Source: Pseudomonadota bacterium (GTDB taxonomy: Bacteria; Bdellovibrionota; UBA1018; CAIMNF01). From it: 64,000 nt of DNA. The stretch covers positions 1 through 64,000 of the forward strand of contig JAIXWV010000006.1 of assembly GCA_027491115.1 (NCBI GenBank), given 5' to 3'. Made by a program: the position numbers and the translations under genes. Positions 24,734 to 33,547 of this stretch are shown one piece after another; the stretch's first letter is position 1; the number at the start of each line of letters is the position of its first letter. The notes beneath the pieces are model-generated. The model made no database searches and had not been told where the DNA came from. It saw nothing but the letters and a program-made list of their open reading frames with translations.

Positions 24734-25393
24734 TCAGGTGGCCCTTGATCCCATGGTACCGTGCTTTTTCCACTCCCCATAGGAATTCATGCAAATCATC
24801 CCCGCGTCCGTCAAAAGGATGTCCATCCGCTGATCGTGAGGATCTTCCGGAAGCGAATCAAGAACCTGATCTGAAAATGCGATCCCGGCACGAAGGGCGT
24901 GCGGATGCGCACTGAGGAAACGATCGTAAAAACCGGCGCCCCTCCCGAGCCGCGCTCCGTTCCGACCGAAAGCCAAACCGGGCACGAGGATCACACCCAC
25001 TTCTCCGAGGGTGCATCGGGGCTGAGCATCCATGGGCTGGAAGATCCGCTTCCCACCGGGAATCTCGACATCTTCCCACTGTCCGGGAAGATCTCGCCGC
25101 GCCAAACGGGAGCTCATGGTCCGGGTGGACCAATCATCGATCCGGACATAGGCCACCCGGTAAGGCTCGTCCTGGGTTTCCTTTTCCACTTGGATTTGCG
25201 GTTCGGTCGAAAATGGAATGAAGCTCACCAGGCACCGGCGCGACAGGGGGCCAGCAATCTCTTGGATGAAACTCTCAAAATATCCTCGAAGAGAAGAGGA
25301 ACGCCCGATCAGATCGAAAAAATCCTTCTGGCCGAGCAGGCGCTCGAACTCACCTCTCAGCCGTTTTTTTTCCGCAGTGACCCCTGGATTCAT
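24734..25393 (-). CDS. ygfA: 5-formyltetrahydrofolate cyclo-ligase
   Basis: Converts 5-formyl-THF to 5,10-methenyl-THF using ATP. 219 residues. The C-terminal signature is visible (LILVPGLAFGRNGARLGRGA followed by GFYDRFL), as is an N-terminal KKRLRGEFERLL helix. In many proteobacteria this gene follows zapA with 6S RNA between; here its ATG overlaps the zapA stop (ATGA at 25390-25393), leaving no room for 6S RNA. Confidence 0.92.
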   Translation of the reverse strand: MNPGVTAEKKRLRGEFERLLGQKDFFDLIGRSSSLRGYFESFIQEIAGPLSRRCLVSFIPFSTEPQIQVEKETQDEPYRVAYVRIDDWSTRTMSSRLARRDLPGQWEDVEIPGGKRIFQPMDAQPRCTLGEVGVILVPGLAFGRNGARLGRGAGFYDRFLSAHPHALRAGIAFSDQVLDSLPEDPHDQRMDILLTDAGMICMNSYGEWKKHGTMGSRAT

Positions 25394-25707
25394 GCGGGGG
25401 GCAGTCGGGACAACTCACCCATGAGATCGGAACAGCGACGATCGAGTTCTTCCCGGTAAGCATCGATCGATTTTCGCTCACGAACCAGATTGCCGGCGAT
25501 TTCCAATAGGGCCAATACGGAAATCTGGCTCGGTCCCCAGAGCGGCTTTTGCGCACGGATTTCCTCGATCTTTGCATGGACGATCTGGATGGCGTGCGAT
25601 GCGAGCTCGGCTTGATCCGGATCGGCAATCACCAACTTCTGTCCTAAAATGGAGAATTCCCGTGTTTCCAAAATTTTGACGCTTCCTCTACTTCGAAGTA
25701 TAGGCAT
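25390..25707 (-). CDS. zapA: Cell division protein ZapA
   Basis: FtsZ-ring bundling protein. 105 residues: an N-terminal beta-rich head (VKILETREFSILGQKLVIAD) followed by the long dimerising helix (HAIQIVHAKIEEIRAQKP; VLALLEIAGNLVRERKSIDA). The order zapA then 5-FTHF cyclo-ligase is a classic one and supports the call. An ATG opens the frame; the first eight residues (MPILRSRG) may be extra relative to relatives. First gene of a four-gene operon read leftward. Confidence 0.88.
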   Translation of the reverse strand: MPILRSRGSVKILETREFSILGQKLVIADPDQAELASHAIQIVHAKIEEIRAQKPLWGPSQISVLALLEIAGNLVRERKSIDAYREELDRRCSDLMGELSRLPPA

Positions 25708-25729
25708 TTTTTGCCGATTGTGAAGCGGT

Positions 25730-25744
25730 TTTCACAGCGTGAAA
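25730..25744. promoter_or_regulatory. TTTCAC palindrome between zapA and the divergent coiled-coil gene
   Basis: TTTCAC-AGC-GTGAAA is a perfect 6-bp inverted repeat, with a further TGTGAA half-site about ten bases to its left. It lies 23 bases before zapA and 44 before the divergent gene, a position suited to a shared operator. No regulator is suggested by the sequence. Confidence 0.3.
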
Positions 25745-25787
25745 CTAGTGAGACGCGGGACACGATGTCGCGCTGGCTGGAGGCCGT

Positions 25788-26246
25788 ATGGCAAGTTCCA
25801 TGAATGGAGCGGGGAACGGGGTCGATGAGATCCGCTACCGGGCGTACCTGACCCAACTCGAACGGGATCAGGAAGCGACCGTGAAGGACAAAGAGGAAGG
25901 CCACCGTGACCGACTCGCCGGCATCGTCCAGAACCAGGACCAACAGATCCAGCAAATGCGTAAAGACTACGATGTCCGTATTTCACAAGAAGCTGAAACC
26001 CTGGACCGCAAGTTGGCGCTGATCCGGGAGCGCAACCAGACCTTGATCCAGGAATCCCGCGAAGAAGGCGAGCGGGAGGCCGATAAGATCCACACCCAGT
26101 ACCAACGCAGAGTCGAGCAAGAAAAGCGGATCGGTGACGAGCAAATCTCCCGACTCCAGTCTTATTACAAGAAAGCGTCTGAAGAGCTCGAGAAACAGTT
26201 CGAAAAAGAAGTCGCCCGGAAATCCCAAAGGAGCAAAAGCGTATGA
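25788..26246 (+). CDS. Coiled-coil protein, unknown
   Basis: 152 residues. After a flexible Gly/Asn start, residues 20-145 are one continuous, highly charged helix with heptad spacing (RLAGIVQNQDQQIQQMRKDY, EEGEREADKIHTQYQRRVEQ, LQSYYKKASEELEKQFEKEV) and a basic end. No signal peptide or membrane segment. GGAGG lies five bases before the ATG, confirming the start. It overlaps the next small gene by ATGA, so the two are co-translated. Divergent from zapA; a structural or cell-shape role is only a guess. Confidence 0.75.
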   Translation: MASSMNGAGNGVDEIRYRAYLTQLERDQEATVKDKEEGHRDRLAGIVQNQDQQIQQMRKDYDVRISQEAETLDRKLALIRERNQTLIQESREEGEREADKIHTQYQRRVEQEKRIGDEQISRLQSYYKKASEELEKQFEKEVARKSQRSKSV

Positions 26247-26452
26247 ACTCGAAATACCCTTCGTTCGACCAGATGGAAACCAACCGTCGTCCTGAACCCA
26301 CTCCCCCCGAGGATGGGATCAAGATCAACGGTCTCGAACAAGTCGTCCAGATGCTCCGCCACGCGGACCCGGTGTTCCGTCAGTCGATGCTGAAGCGGAT
26401 CCATGCCCGGAATCCACAATTGGCCCAGCAGATCCTGCGCGTTCTACGCTGA
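26243..26452 (+). CDS. 69-residue protein coupled to the coiled-coil gene, unknown
   Basis: Starts at an ATGA overlap with the coiled-coil gene, with GGAG about eight bases upstream. Residues 1-27 are polar and Pro-rich; residues 28-69 form a helical repeat-like domain (LEQVVQMLRHADPVFRQSML, KRIHARNPQLAQQILRVLR) of three short helices. Cytoplasmic. Tight coupling and the ordered C-terminal half argue it is real. No family recognised; it may be the partner of the coiled-coil protein. Confidence 0.7.
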   Translation: MNSKYPSFDQMETNRRPEPTPPEDGIKINGLEQVVQMLRHADPVFRQSMLKRIHARNPQLAQQILRVLR

Positions 26453-26456
26453 TCCT

Positions 26457-27371
26457 CTAATCGAGAAAAAACACCCCATAGCGAAGGCCACGGGTAGAAA
26501 TCCTCGCCACAGGGAAGTCGAGGACCTCCATCGCGCGCCAGAAGATCAAGGCTCCTGCCAGGATCACATCCGCCCGCTTCGGCTCCATGCCAGGCAAAGC
26601 TTTACGCTCTTCGACCGTTCTCCATTTCAACTCCTCGACCAGACGGTGGGCGTCTCCGCGCGTGAGGATGAATCCGTCGATCTCACTCGCCCGGAATTCG
26701 GTCATGCCCGCTTGGAGCATGGCGAGGGTCACAGCCGTTCCTGCAACCGCGGTGAATTGCAGGTCACCCGAGCGCGGGGCGAGTCCCTTCCTCCACCCCA
26801 GCATTTTCTGAAGTTCACGATCAATGGCGTCTTCCGCTGCCCAGAACTCTGAATCTGTGACAGGGTCGGAAGGCAGGAACTTTTCGGTGATCTTCACAGC
26901 ACCGATGCCAAGACTTTCACCGGACAGGGCTCCCGATGAGCCGCTTTGAGCCACCAATTCCGTACTGCCCCCTCCGATATCCATCACCACCATGCGGGAT
27001 GGATCCGATCCGGTGACTGCAGCACCGAGGAAGGTGGCGTGCGCCTCTTCATCGCCCGAAAGGATCCGGAACCGAAGACCCAAGGTCTGCTCCAGACCGT
27101 CGAAAAAAGGCTTTGCATCCGAAGCATCGCGGGCTTGTGCGGTCGCCACAGCCAGGATTCCACTCGCCGGCACGCCGAGACCGTCTGCAATCTTCACATA
27201 GTCCCGAAGACAAGTCCGGGCCCGCTCCATCGCCTCCGGATGCAGGCGTCCGGTGCGGACCACGTCCTGCCCGAGACGGACCACTCGGGATTCATCATGC
27301 AGCACCCGCTCGCCGTCGATCACGAGTAAGAGGCAGGTGTTGGTACCAAGATCGATCGAAGCACGAATCAT
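26457..27371 (-). CDS. Ppx/GppA-family phosphatase
   Basis: Hydrolyses polyphosphate and/or pppGpp. 304 residues, the short two-domain form without the C-terminal HD-like domain. Actin-like ATPase-fold motifs are visible: IDLGTNTCLLLVIDG at the start, ILAVATAQARDASD (replacing the usual ATSA-x-R), and VVMDIGGGSTELVAQ. It lies nine bases after asmA and probably ends the gatCAB-asmA operon. Whether it is Ppx or GppA cannot be decided; a role in stringent-response chemistry would fit with DksA in the same window. Confidence 0.9.
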   Translation of the reverse strand: MIRASIDLGTNTCLLLVIDGERVLHDESRVVRLGQDVVRTGRLHPEAMERARTCLRDYVKIADGLGVPASGILAVATAQARDASDAKPFFDGLEQTLGLRFRILSGDEEAHATFLGAAVTGSDPSRMVVMDIGGGSTELVAQSGSSGALSGESLGIGAVKITEKFLPSDPVTDSEFWAAEDAIDRELQKMLGWRKGLAPRSGDLQFTAVAGTAVTLAMLQAGMTEFRASEIDGFILTRGDAHRLVEELKWRTVEERKALPGMEPKRADVILAGALIFWRAMEVLDFPVARISTRGLRYGVFFLD

Positions 27372-27380
27372 GAAATCTCC

Positions 27381-29762
27381 TCAGCGTCCGAACAGGCCTT
27401 TCAGAGCCTTTCCCACACCCTCTTGGACGGCTCCCTTGACGGCTTCCTTCACCTTGTCTTTTGCGGCCTCCTCGGCTCCTTTTCCGACGCGGGCCAAGGC
27501 GACCCCCGCCAGATATTCAGGAACCTGGGTGTAACTCACGCAGGGAGCGCTCCACTTACAACCGACGCTGACAGGAAGAATGAGGGGATCTTTCTCGCCT
27601 TTTGCGAGCACGTTCGAAATGGTTTTGCCTGCGATATTCACTTGAATCTGATCCGCGCCGGTCACATGGTGCGTATCAATCAGCTCCCACTTGGCGTCGA
27701 TCGACTCATCAATGAGTCCCATCTTGGTCGACCCTTTGAGATCGATTCCCCGTTTAGGTGCGGCTTTGGCGAAAAAATCAGGAGCGTCGAGAACTCCACC
27801 CGCGATCGTAAAATGTCCGCTGATCGATTCGTAGCGTGAATCGGCACGGGTCCCGATCTGGAGATTTTTTCCCTTCAATACTGGAACTTTTTCGGCAATT
27901 TTCGCAACGGAACCCTGGAGCGCCTCATTGGCCATTTTTGCGATATCCATCGTTTGGAAGGCACCATCGAGAACTTTGAATTCACCCTTGAGCTGGAGTT
28001 TCTTCTTCGCCGGAAGGGTGTTGAAGCTCGCCCCGCTCCCTTCCAAGGACGCGCTGAGTTTGCCGACGAGGGTGTTTTTCAAGGCGGCGAATTGGGACTC
28101 GACCGCTTTTTGCATGTCGAAATCCCTGAGCACGAATTTCATCGAGTACCGAGGCTCGGCCGGAAGCATGTCGAGCGAGAAGTTCCCGCTCAAAGATCCG
28201 CCGAAGATCTTCATGCGAATCGCACTCAGTTGGAGCCCCAGGTTCTTCATCTGGATCTTGCAACCGAGGTCATCGATCCGGATGCCCTTGGCCTTGATGA
28301 AGGAAAAGGAAACCGATCCGTCCACCCCTGTCGCCTTGGCGATGTCGTTGGTGCGGAGGGGGTTTAGAAGAGCGTCGAGATCTTGTTCGGAGGCGTCTTT
28401 TGCGGGAGCCGGAGCGCTACCCGCCGCCGCTTGGGCTTTGGGAGCCTCGACAGGTTTGGGGAATTCGATCCATTGGTCAAGGTCCATGCCTTTAGGGGAA
28501 GTGACCGAAAACGTGATCTGGGGTTTCAGGAATCCGACCAAGCGACCCTCGAGTGAAACCTCGTTGCCGGGCCCCTTCAAGTTGAAGGCGAACTTCTCGA
28601 TGCGGTCCGTGGCGATGTCGATTTTGCCATCGATCACGGGCTTGGCTTTCAGGTTAGGACCCTTGGCCGAAAGCCCCTCTACCGACACTTTGGCGTTGTA
28701 GGTTATGGCATCCAAACGACCCCCGGCGTCTCCTGAAAGGCCGAGCTTGCCCTCGAGCTCATACTCCTTCAGCAGGGGCACCAACTCGGACCAAGGTTTG
28801 AGATCGATCGACTTCGCGTCGAATTTGAGAGCAAAGGCCCCTGTTTTTTCGAATTTTCCGGTGAGACCGATCTCGGCGTTATGAAACCGGAGCGAGGATT
28901 CCTGGATCTTGAACTGGGTGGAGTCCATGGCGAAGGTGGCTCCGAAACGGGCAGGAACCCCTTTGCCCTTTTTGAAGAGCACTCCCTTTTCTATCGTCAG
29001 GTCATCCGCAGAGAATGCGAGCTTGAAGCTTCCGCCTCGAACGGCACCGTCCTTCACCTCAGGGCTAAGCTCGGCAGTGAGTTTCAGGGGTCCTTCGACG
29101 GTGAGATCCTGCATTTTGGTTTTGAGGTCGGCCCAGAGTTCGATCTCGGTCTTCCGCGACAAGGAGAGATCCCGGACACGGACATTGAAATGGTCGACCG
29201 TATTGGAAAGCGCGGTCTTCTGATCGAGGTACGTGAGTTTCGCATCCACAATAGAAAGGCCAAATCTTGCGTTCATCACCATTGCAGGCAGTTTCACCGC
29301 CTCGCCTGACGAAGCTGTAGGAGTTTGCGCCGCCTGAGCTGACGATCCGGGGGCAGTCCCTTCAGTTATCTTAAGCCCCTTCGGAAGCGAGAGGAGATTG
29401 ATCTTTCCAGCGGCGTCTTTCACCACTTGGATGGCCGGTTCCTTCATCTGGAACGTGATGGAAGGACTTCCCGAGATCAGGGAGGTGAAGGGAATCTCAA
29501 AAGAGGCGTCCTTCACAGAAAGCACTTCCTTCTTGGACAGGTCGGTCACCTTGAGGCCGTCGATCGCGATCCGGACCTTGCCCCAAAGACTGAGCTCGAG
29601 TTTTCCGAGCTCAAGGGTTCCGTTCAGTTCCTGATTGACCGCTTTCACGATTTCAGGACGAAATTGATCCACCCGAATGAAAATGGGCGCCACCGCGAGC
29701 CCAGCAACCGAGAGTCCAGCTCCGATTCCGATCCACTTCAACACCGACTTCATGAGATTCAA
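27381..29762 (-). CDS. AsmA-family envelope protein
   Basis: 793 residues. One N-terminal membrane helix (IGIGAGLSVAGLAVAPIFI) then the AsmA start pattern (IKAVNQELNGTLELGKLELS, IDGLKVTDL). The body is a long series of beta-strand repeats (LEGKLGLSGDAGGRLDAITY, and LSGNFSLDMLPAEPRYSMKF), the kind of groove that forms lipid-transfer bridges in AsmA/TamB-like proteins. An Ala/Pro-rich insertion sits in the middle. The C-terminal domain contains the ASLEGSGASFNTLP and LDGAFQTMDIAKMANEAL stretches typical of AsmA. Its ATG overlaps the gatB stop, so it is translated with GatCAB. Confidence 0.85.
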   Translation of the reverse strand: MNLMKSVLKWIGIGAGLSVAGLAVAPIFIRVDQFRPEIVKAVNQELNGTLELGKLELSLWGKVRIAIDGLKVTDLSKKEVLSVKDASFEIPFTSLISGSPSITFQMKEPAIQVVKDAAGKINLLSLPKGLKITEGTAPGSSAQAAQTPTASSGEAVKLPAMVMNARFGLSIVDAKLTYLDQKTALSNTVDHFNVRVRDLSLSRKTEIELWADLKTKMQDLTVEGPLKLTAELSPEVKDGAVRGGSFKLAFSADDLTIEKGVLFKKGKGVPARFGATFAMDSTQFKIQESSLRFHNAEIGLTGKFEKTGAFALKFDAKSIDLKPWSELVPLLKEYELEGKLGLSGDAGGRLDAITYNAKVSVEGLSAKGPNLKAKPVIDGKIDIATDRIEKFAFNLKGPGNEVSLEGRLVGFLKPQITFSVTSPKGMDLDQWIEFPKPVEAPKAQAAAGSAPAPAKDASEQDLDALLNPLRTNDIAKATGVDGSVSFSFIKAKGIRIDDLGCKIQMKNLGLQLSAIRMKIFGGSLSGNFSLDMLPAEPRYSMKFVLRDFDMQKAVESQFAALKNTLVGKLSASLEGSGASFNTLPAKKKLQLKGEFKVLDGAFQTMDIAKMANEALQGSVAKIAEKVPVLKGKNLQIGTRADSRYESISGHFTIAGGVLDAPDFFAKAAPKRGIDLKGSTKMGLIDESIDAKWELIDTHHVTGADQIQVNIAGKTISNVLAKGEKDPLILPVSVGCKWSAPCVSYTQVPEYLAGVALARVGKGAEEAAKDKVKEAVKGAVQEGVGKALKGLFGR

Positions 29763-31258
29763 CCTTTCAGTTTCTTGATGACGAGTTCCTGCAAGAGGCC
29801 GGGATTGGCCTTACCCTGTGTGGCTTTCATGGCCTGACCGACAAAGAATCCGAGGAGCTTTTCTTTTCCGGAACGGAACTCTTCAAGTTGCTTGGGATTC
29901 GCAGCGAGAATCTGGTCAATCACCGGCTCGAGCGCCGAGAGATCACTCACCTGCTTCAGGCCCTCACGATCGATGATGGCGCCAACGGCCCCACCTTCGG
30001 CGAAGAGAATGCCGATGATCTGTTTGGCAGCGGTGACCGAAATGGTCTTGTCCGAAACAAAACGGGCCAAATCCGAAAAATGACCCGGAATGAACTTCGA
30101 AGCCCCGATCTCGATCCCCGCCTCATTGATCAAGCGGGCGGCTTCACCGGTGAGCAGATTGGCAAGACCTTTCGCTAAAGCTGCACCGGCTCCACTCACC
30201 GCGTCTTCGAAAAAGCGGCTCAGCGAACTGACCGAAGTCAGGACTCCGGCGTCATAACGGGAGAGTCCGAAATCCTTCACGTAACGATCGCGCTTCTGAT
30301 CCGGGAGCTCCGGAAGAGCGGCGCGCAGGGCATCGACCTGGGACTGTTCAATCACCAAAGGAGGCAGATCCGGATCCGGGAAGTAACGGTAGTCCTCGGC
30401 CTCTTCTTTGGATCGCATCGAGAAGGTCTGGTTTTTCTGGGAGTCGTACAAACGGGTTTCTTGGACGACCTTGTCGCCCGAGAGGATCACCTGGCGCTGA
30501 CGCTCGACCTCGTACTCGATCGCCTTTTCGACGAAACGGAAGGAGTTCACATTCTTGATCTCGGCGCGGGTGCCGAAACCGGTGGCACCCTTCGGACGAA
30601 TCGAAACGTTGGCGTCACAACGGAAGTTCCCCTCCTGGAGGTTCCCGTCGCAAACACCCAGGCAGGTCACGATAGAATACAATTTCCGGAGGTAGGCGCC
30701 GGCTTCTTCGGGAGTCCTCATGTCGGGTTCACTCACCACTTCGATGAGGGGCACTCCGGCACGGTTCAAGTTCACGAGACTGAAGCCCGAGAGGTGCACG
30801 TTCTTGCCGGCGTCCTCTTCCATGTGGATCCGTGTGATCCCCACACGCTTGGTGACCTCACCCTCTTTGCCGAGTTCGATGTCCAAGTGACCGTGCTGAC
30901 AAAGCGGCAGGTCGAACTGGGAGATCTGATACCCTTTCGGCAAGTCGGGATAGAAGTAATGCTTCCGCGCAAAAACACTCTTCAGGTTGATTTTGCAATT
31001 CGTCGCCAAGCCCGCCTTGATGGCGTATTCGACCGCCTTGGCATTCAACGCGGGAAGCGTGCCGGGATGACCCGCACACACGGGGTTCGTATTGGCATTC
31101 ACCGCCTCGTCGGCGACCGACTTGCCTTCTTCCAGACGGGAACGGGCCGGAGAGAAGACTTTCGACTCGGTCGAGAGCTGGACGTGAACCTCGAGACCGA
31201 TCACGGTCTCGAACTCAGTATTGGCATCCACCGGAATTCCCAGATGAGTGATGCTCAT
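29759..31258 (-). CDS. gatB: Asp/Glu-tRNA amidotransferase subunit B
   Basis: Recognises and activates Glu-tRNAGln/Asp-tRNAAsn for amidation. 499 residues, full length. Begins FETVIGLEVHVQLSTESKVF, has LPGTLPALNAKAVEYAIKAG and KHYFYPDLPKGYQISQFDLP, later FRCDANVSIRPKGATGFGTR; the C-terminal YqeY-like tail domain ends GQAMKATQGKANPGLLQELV. Start overlaps the gatA stop (ATGA at 31255-31258) and its stop overlaps asmA. Presence of GatCAB implies the cell makes Gln-tRNA and/or Asn-tRNA by the indirect route. Confidence 0.98.
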   Translation of the reverse strand: MSITHLGIPVDANTEFETVIGLEVHVQLSTESKVFSPARSRLEEGKSVADEAVNANTNPVCAGHPGTLPALNAKAVEYAIKAGLATNCKINLKSVFARKHYFYPDLPKGYQISQFDLPLCQHGHLDIELGKEGEVTKRVGITRIHMEEDAGKNVHLSGFSLVNLNRAGVPLIEVVSEPDMRTPEEAGAYLRKLYSIVTCLGVCDGNLQEGNFRCDANVSIRPKGATGFGTRAEIKNVNSFRFVEKAIEYEVERQRQVILSGDKVVQETRLYDSQKNQTFSMRSKEEAEDYRYFPDPDLPPLVIEQSQVDALRAALPELPDQKRDRYVKDFGLSRYDAGVLTSVSSLSRFFEDAVSGAGAALAKGLANLLTGEAARLINEAGIEIGASKFIPGHFSDLARFVSDKTISVTAAKQIIGILFAEGGAVGAIIDREGLKQVSDLSALEPVIDQILAANPKQLEEFRSGKEKLLGFFVGQAMKATQGKANPGLLQELVIKKLKG

Positions 31259-32733
31259 GATCCTTTCCTTTCTGCAATCGCTTCAACCACGGTGGCGGCT
31301 TTCAGGAGTTTCTCCTCCTGGAAGCGCGGGGCGATGAGATGCATTCCGATCGAAAGGCCCTGATGGTCCTTTCCGACCGGAACACTCATGGCCGGCAGTC
31401 CGGCCATCGAGGCCGGAATGGTGAAGATGTCGGTGAGGTACATTTGAAGCGGATTCTTGGCCTTCTCGCCGATCTTGAATGCCGTGGTCGGAGCGACCGG
31501 AGAAACGATCACGTCCACTTGTTGGAAGGCTTTCTCGAAATCCTGGCGCATGAGACGGCGAACCTGACCGGCTTTCCGGTAGTAAGCGTCATAGTACCCG
31601 CTCGAGAGCGCGAAGGTCCCAAGAATGATCCTGCGCTTCACCTCGGCTCCGAAATTGGCACGGACTTTTTTGTAGAACTCGGCAGGCGATCCCGCTTCCA
31701 TCGCTTCTTTGGGGCGGACTCCGTAGCGAACTCCATCGTATCTGGAAAGATTGGAAGAAGCCTCGCTCACCGCCACGACATAGTAAGTCGCCACGGCGAA
31801 CTCGGTGTGGGGCAGGCTGACCGGAACGATCTCGGCTCCTTGTTCTTTCAGTTTCGCAATCATGCCTTCGACGGCAGAGCGGACTTCCGCGTCGATTCCG
31901 TCGATGAAGTATTCCTTGGGCACGCCGACCTTCATTCCGCGGGCCGAAGGAGCGGCGGCGGTCTCACGAACCACCTTGACCCAATCGCCAACCGGCTCGG
32001 AAGAAGTCGTCGAATCGCGCGGATCGAGTCCCGACATGACCTGGCAAAGCAAGGCCGCGTCCTCCACGGAACGGGTCATCGGACCGATCTGGTCCAAAGA
32101 GGAGGCAAAAGCGATCTGACCGTAGCGGGAGATGCGCCCGTAAGTGGGCTTCATTCCGACAATTCCACAAAAAGAAGCAGGAAGCCGGATCGATCCGCCC
32201 GTGTCCGTACCGAGGGCGGCGACGCACTGGCCTGCTGCAACCGCAGTCCCCGATCCACCGCTCGATCCTCCCGGAACGCGGTCCGGATGGGTCGGGTGGA
32301 GCACATTTCCGTAGGCGGAGTTCTCGTTCGAACTCCCCATCGCAAATTCGTCGAGATTGAGTTTACCGAGCGAAATCCCTCCTGCACGCTCCAAGCGCTC
32401 GACGGAAGTGGCCGTGTAAGGAGCCACATAGCTGTCGAGCATCTTCGAGGCGGCGGTGGTCCGCACTCCGTCCATGGTCAGGACGTCTTTGATCCCGAGA
32501 GGGATCCCATACAAGGGATGGGACCCGCGTGGAACTTTGCCACCGTGCTTGGCTTTCAGGTCGTTCGTCAGGGTTTCTGCCTGATTGAGCGCACGCTCTT
32601 TGCAGAGGGTGATCCAGGCGTTGTGGCGGCTGGATTCGATCTGTTTGAAATACTCCAGGGTGAGCGACAGAGGAGTGGAGGATCCACTGTCGAAGGCATC
32701 ATGAATTTCGCGGATGGTTCTGTAAGTTTGCAT
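31255..32733 (-). CDS. gatA: Asp/Glu-tRNA amidotransferase subunit A
   Basis: Amidase that frees ammonia from glutamine. 492 residues from the ATG at 32733, which has AGGAGG six bases upstream; the frame extends further up to 32799 but that would overlap gatC. The amidase Ser-cisSer-Lys triad is visible: [11 protein letters not shown] (Lys), [15 protein letters not shown], and [15 protein letters not shown]. Between gatC (11 bases upstream) and gatB (4-base overlap). Confidence 0.98.
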   Translation of the reverse strand: MQTYRTIREIHDAFDSGSSTPLSLTLEYFKQIESSRHNAWITLCKERALNQAETLTNDLKAKHGGKVPRGSHPLYGIPLGIKDVLTMDGVRTTAASKMLDSYVAPYTATSVERLERAGGISLGKLNLDEFAMGSSNENSAYGNVLHPTHPDRVPGGSSGGSGTAVAAGQCVAALGTDTGGSIRLPASFCGIVGMKPTYGRISRYGQIAFASSLDQIGPMTRSVEDAALLCQVMSGLDPRDSTTSSEPVGDWVKVVRETAAAPSARGMKVGVPKEYFIDGIDAEVRSAVEGMIAKLKEQGAEIVPVSLPHTEFAVATYYVVAVSEASSNLSRYDGVRYGVRPKEAMEAGSPAEFYKKVRANFGAEVKRRIILGTFALSSGYYDAYYRKAGQVRRLMRQDFEKAFQQVDVIVSPVAPTTAFKIGEKAKNPLQMYLTDIFTIPASMAGLPAMSVPVGKDHQGLSIGMHLIAPRFQEEKLLKAATVVEAIAERKGS

Positions 32734-32744
32734 GCTCGCCTCCT

Positions 32745-33047
32745 TCACCCGATGATCTGGGGAACTTTGAACCCGTCGTACATGACTTCCGGGGCACAAG
32801 TGAGTACCTTCGGGTGGCCCTGGGCATCCTTGCCGAAATCCTCGGCCTGGTCGGGACGGAGGCGCAGCACCTCGTCCACTCCGTACACCATCGGTTCGAC
32901 CCCTTCCGTGTTCACCTGCGAGAGCTGGTCCACGTGCTTCAGGATGTCGCCAATTGATTTCACATACTCTGCGATTTCGGCATCATTGAGTTCCAGGCGG
33001 GAGAGCTCCGCCACTTTACGGATCAGGGCTTCATTGACTTCGATCAT
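32745..33047 (-). CDS. gatC: Asp/Glu-tRNA amidotransferase subunit C
   Basis: Small belt subunit holding GatA and GatB together. 100 residues, usual size. Typical start VAELSRLELNDAEIAEYVKS and middle VDQLSQVNTEGVEPM, with the C-terminal LRPDQAEDFGKD. First gene of the gatCAB-asmA-ppx operon; the promoter must lie in the 76 bases shared with the divergent rhodanese gene. Confidence 0.97.
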   Translation of the reverse strand: MIEVNEALIRKVAELSRLELNDAEIAEYVKSIGDILKHVDQLSQVNTEGVEPMVYGVDEVLRLRPDQAEDFGKDAQGHPKVLTCAPEVMYDGFKVPQIIG

Positions 33048-33123
33048 AAGTCCTTAGAATTGCCATAAAAGAGCCACCGTGACGACCCCTTTCCTTGAGT
33101 GCGCGGCGCATCAAGGATTAAGC

Positions 33124-33450
33124 ATGAGAGATATGAAATTCATGACCATCCCCGAGCTTCACACCACCCTGCAGTCTCCGACCCCGAACACCCTGGTACT
33201 GGACGTCCGGACGCCGGGAGAGTTTTCAGAAGGACACATTCCTGGCTCTCGGAACATCCCCGTAGATGTGGTGATGAGACACCACGACGAGCTCCGTCCC
33301 TTCCAAGCTGTGTACATCTACTGCCGCGCAGGAGCCAGGGCCCAAATGGCAGGTCAAATGCTCGAGATCCAGGGACTCAAGAACCTGGTCTGCGTGGATG
33401 ACGGAGGCTTCCCGGATTGGGAGGAAGCCGGATACCCGGTCGAACGCTGA
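33124..33450 (+). CDS. Rhodanese-like domain protein
   Basis: 108 residues from the ATG at 33124 (AAGGA seven to eight bases upstream); the frame could open earlier with GTG at 33079, giving an unlikely extension. Single rhodanese domain: TLVLDVRTPGEFSEGHIPGS and the active loop YIYCRAGARAQMAG, Cys at about residue 68 as persulfide carrier. Such single-domain proteins move sulfur or act in thiol chemistry. Cytoplasmic; no signal peptide. Divergent from gatC. Confidence 0.9.
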   Translation: MRDMKFMTIPELHTTLQSPTPNTLVLDVRTPGEFSEGHIPGSRNIPVDVVMRHHDELRPFQAVYIYCRAGARAQMAGQMLEIQGLKNLVCVDDGGFPDWEEAGYPVER

Positions 33451-33459
33451 ATCGGGTCA

Positions 33460-33480
33460 GGTGTCTCAACCTTAGACACC
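33460..33480 (+). other. Hairpin after rhodanese gene
   Basis: GGTGTCT (33460-33466) and AGACACC (33474-33480) form a perfect 7-bp stem with a seven-base loop, nine bases after the rhodanese stop. A second GC-rich inverted motif follows. No T-run is present, so it is at best a weak terminator or an mRNA-end stabiliser. Confidence 0.35.
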
Positions 33481-33547
33481 CGAGCCCTGTGGGGCCCTTG
33501 CAATAATTCAGGTTTTTCCGGCATGAACCTTGCGACATTCCTCGGAT

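Noticed and set aside
31339-33057. 572-codon open frame on the plus strand opposite gatA and gatC
   Set aside because: Antisense shadow of two certain genes; its composition (Arg/His/Gly/Asp rich) is that of a GC-rich reverse frame.
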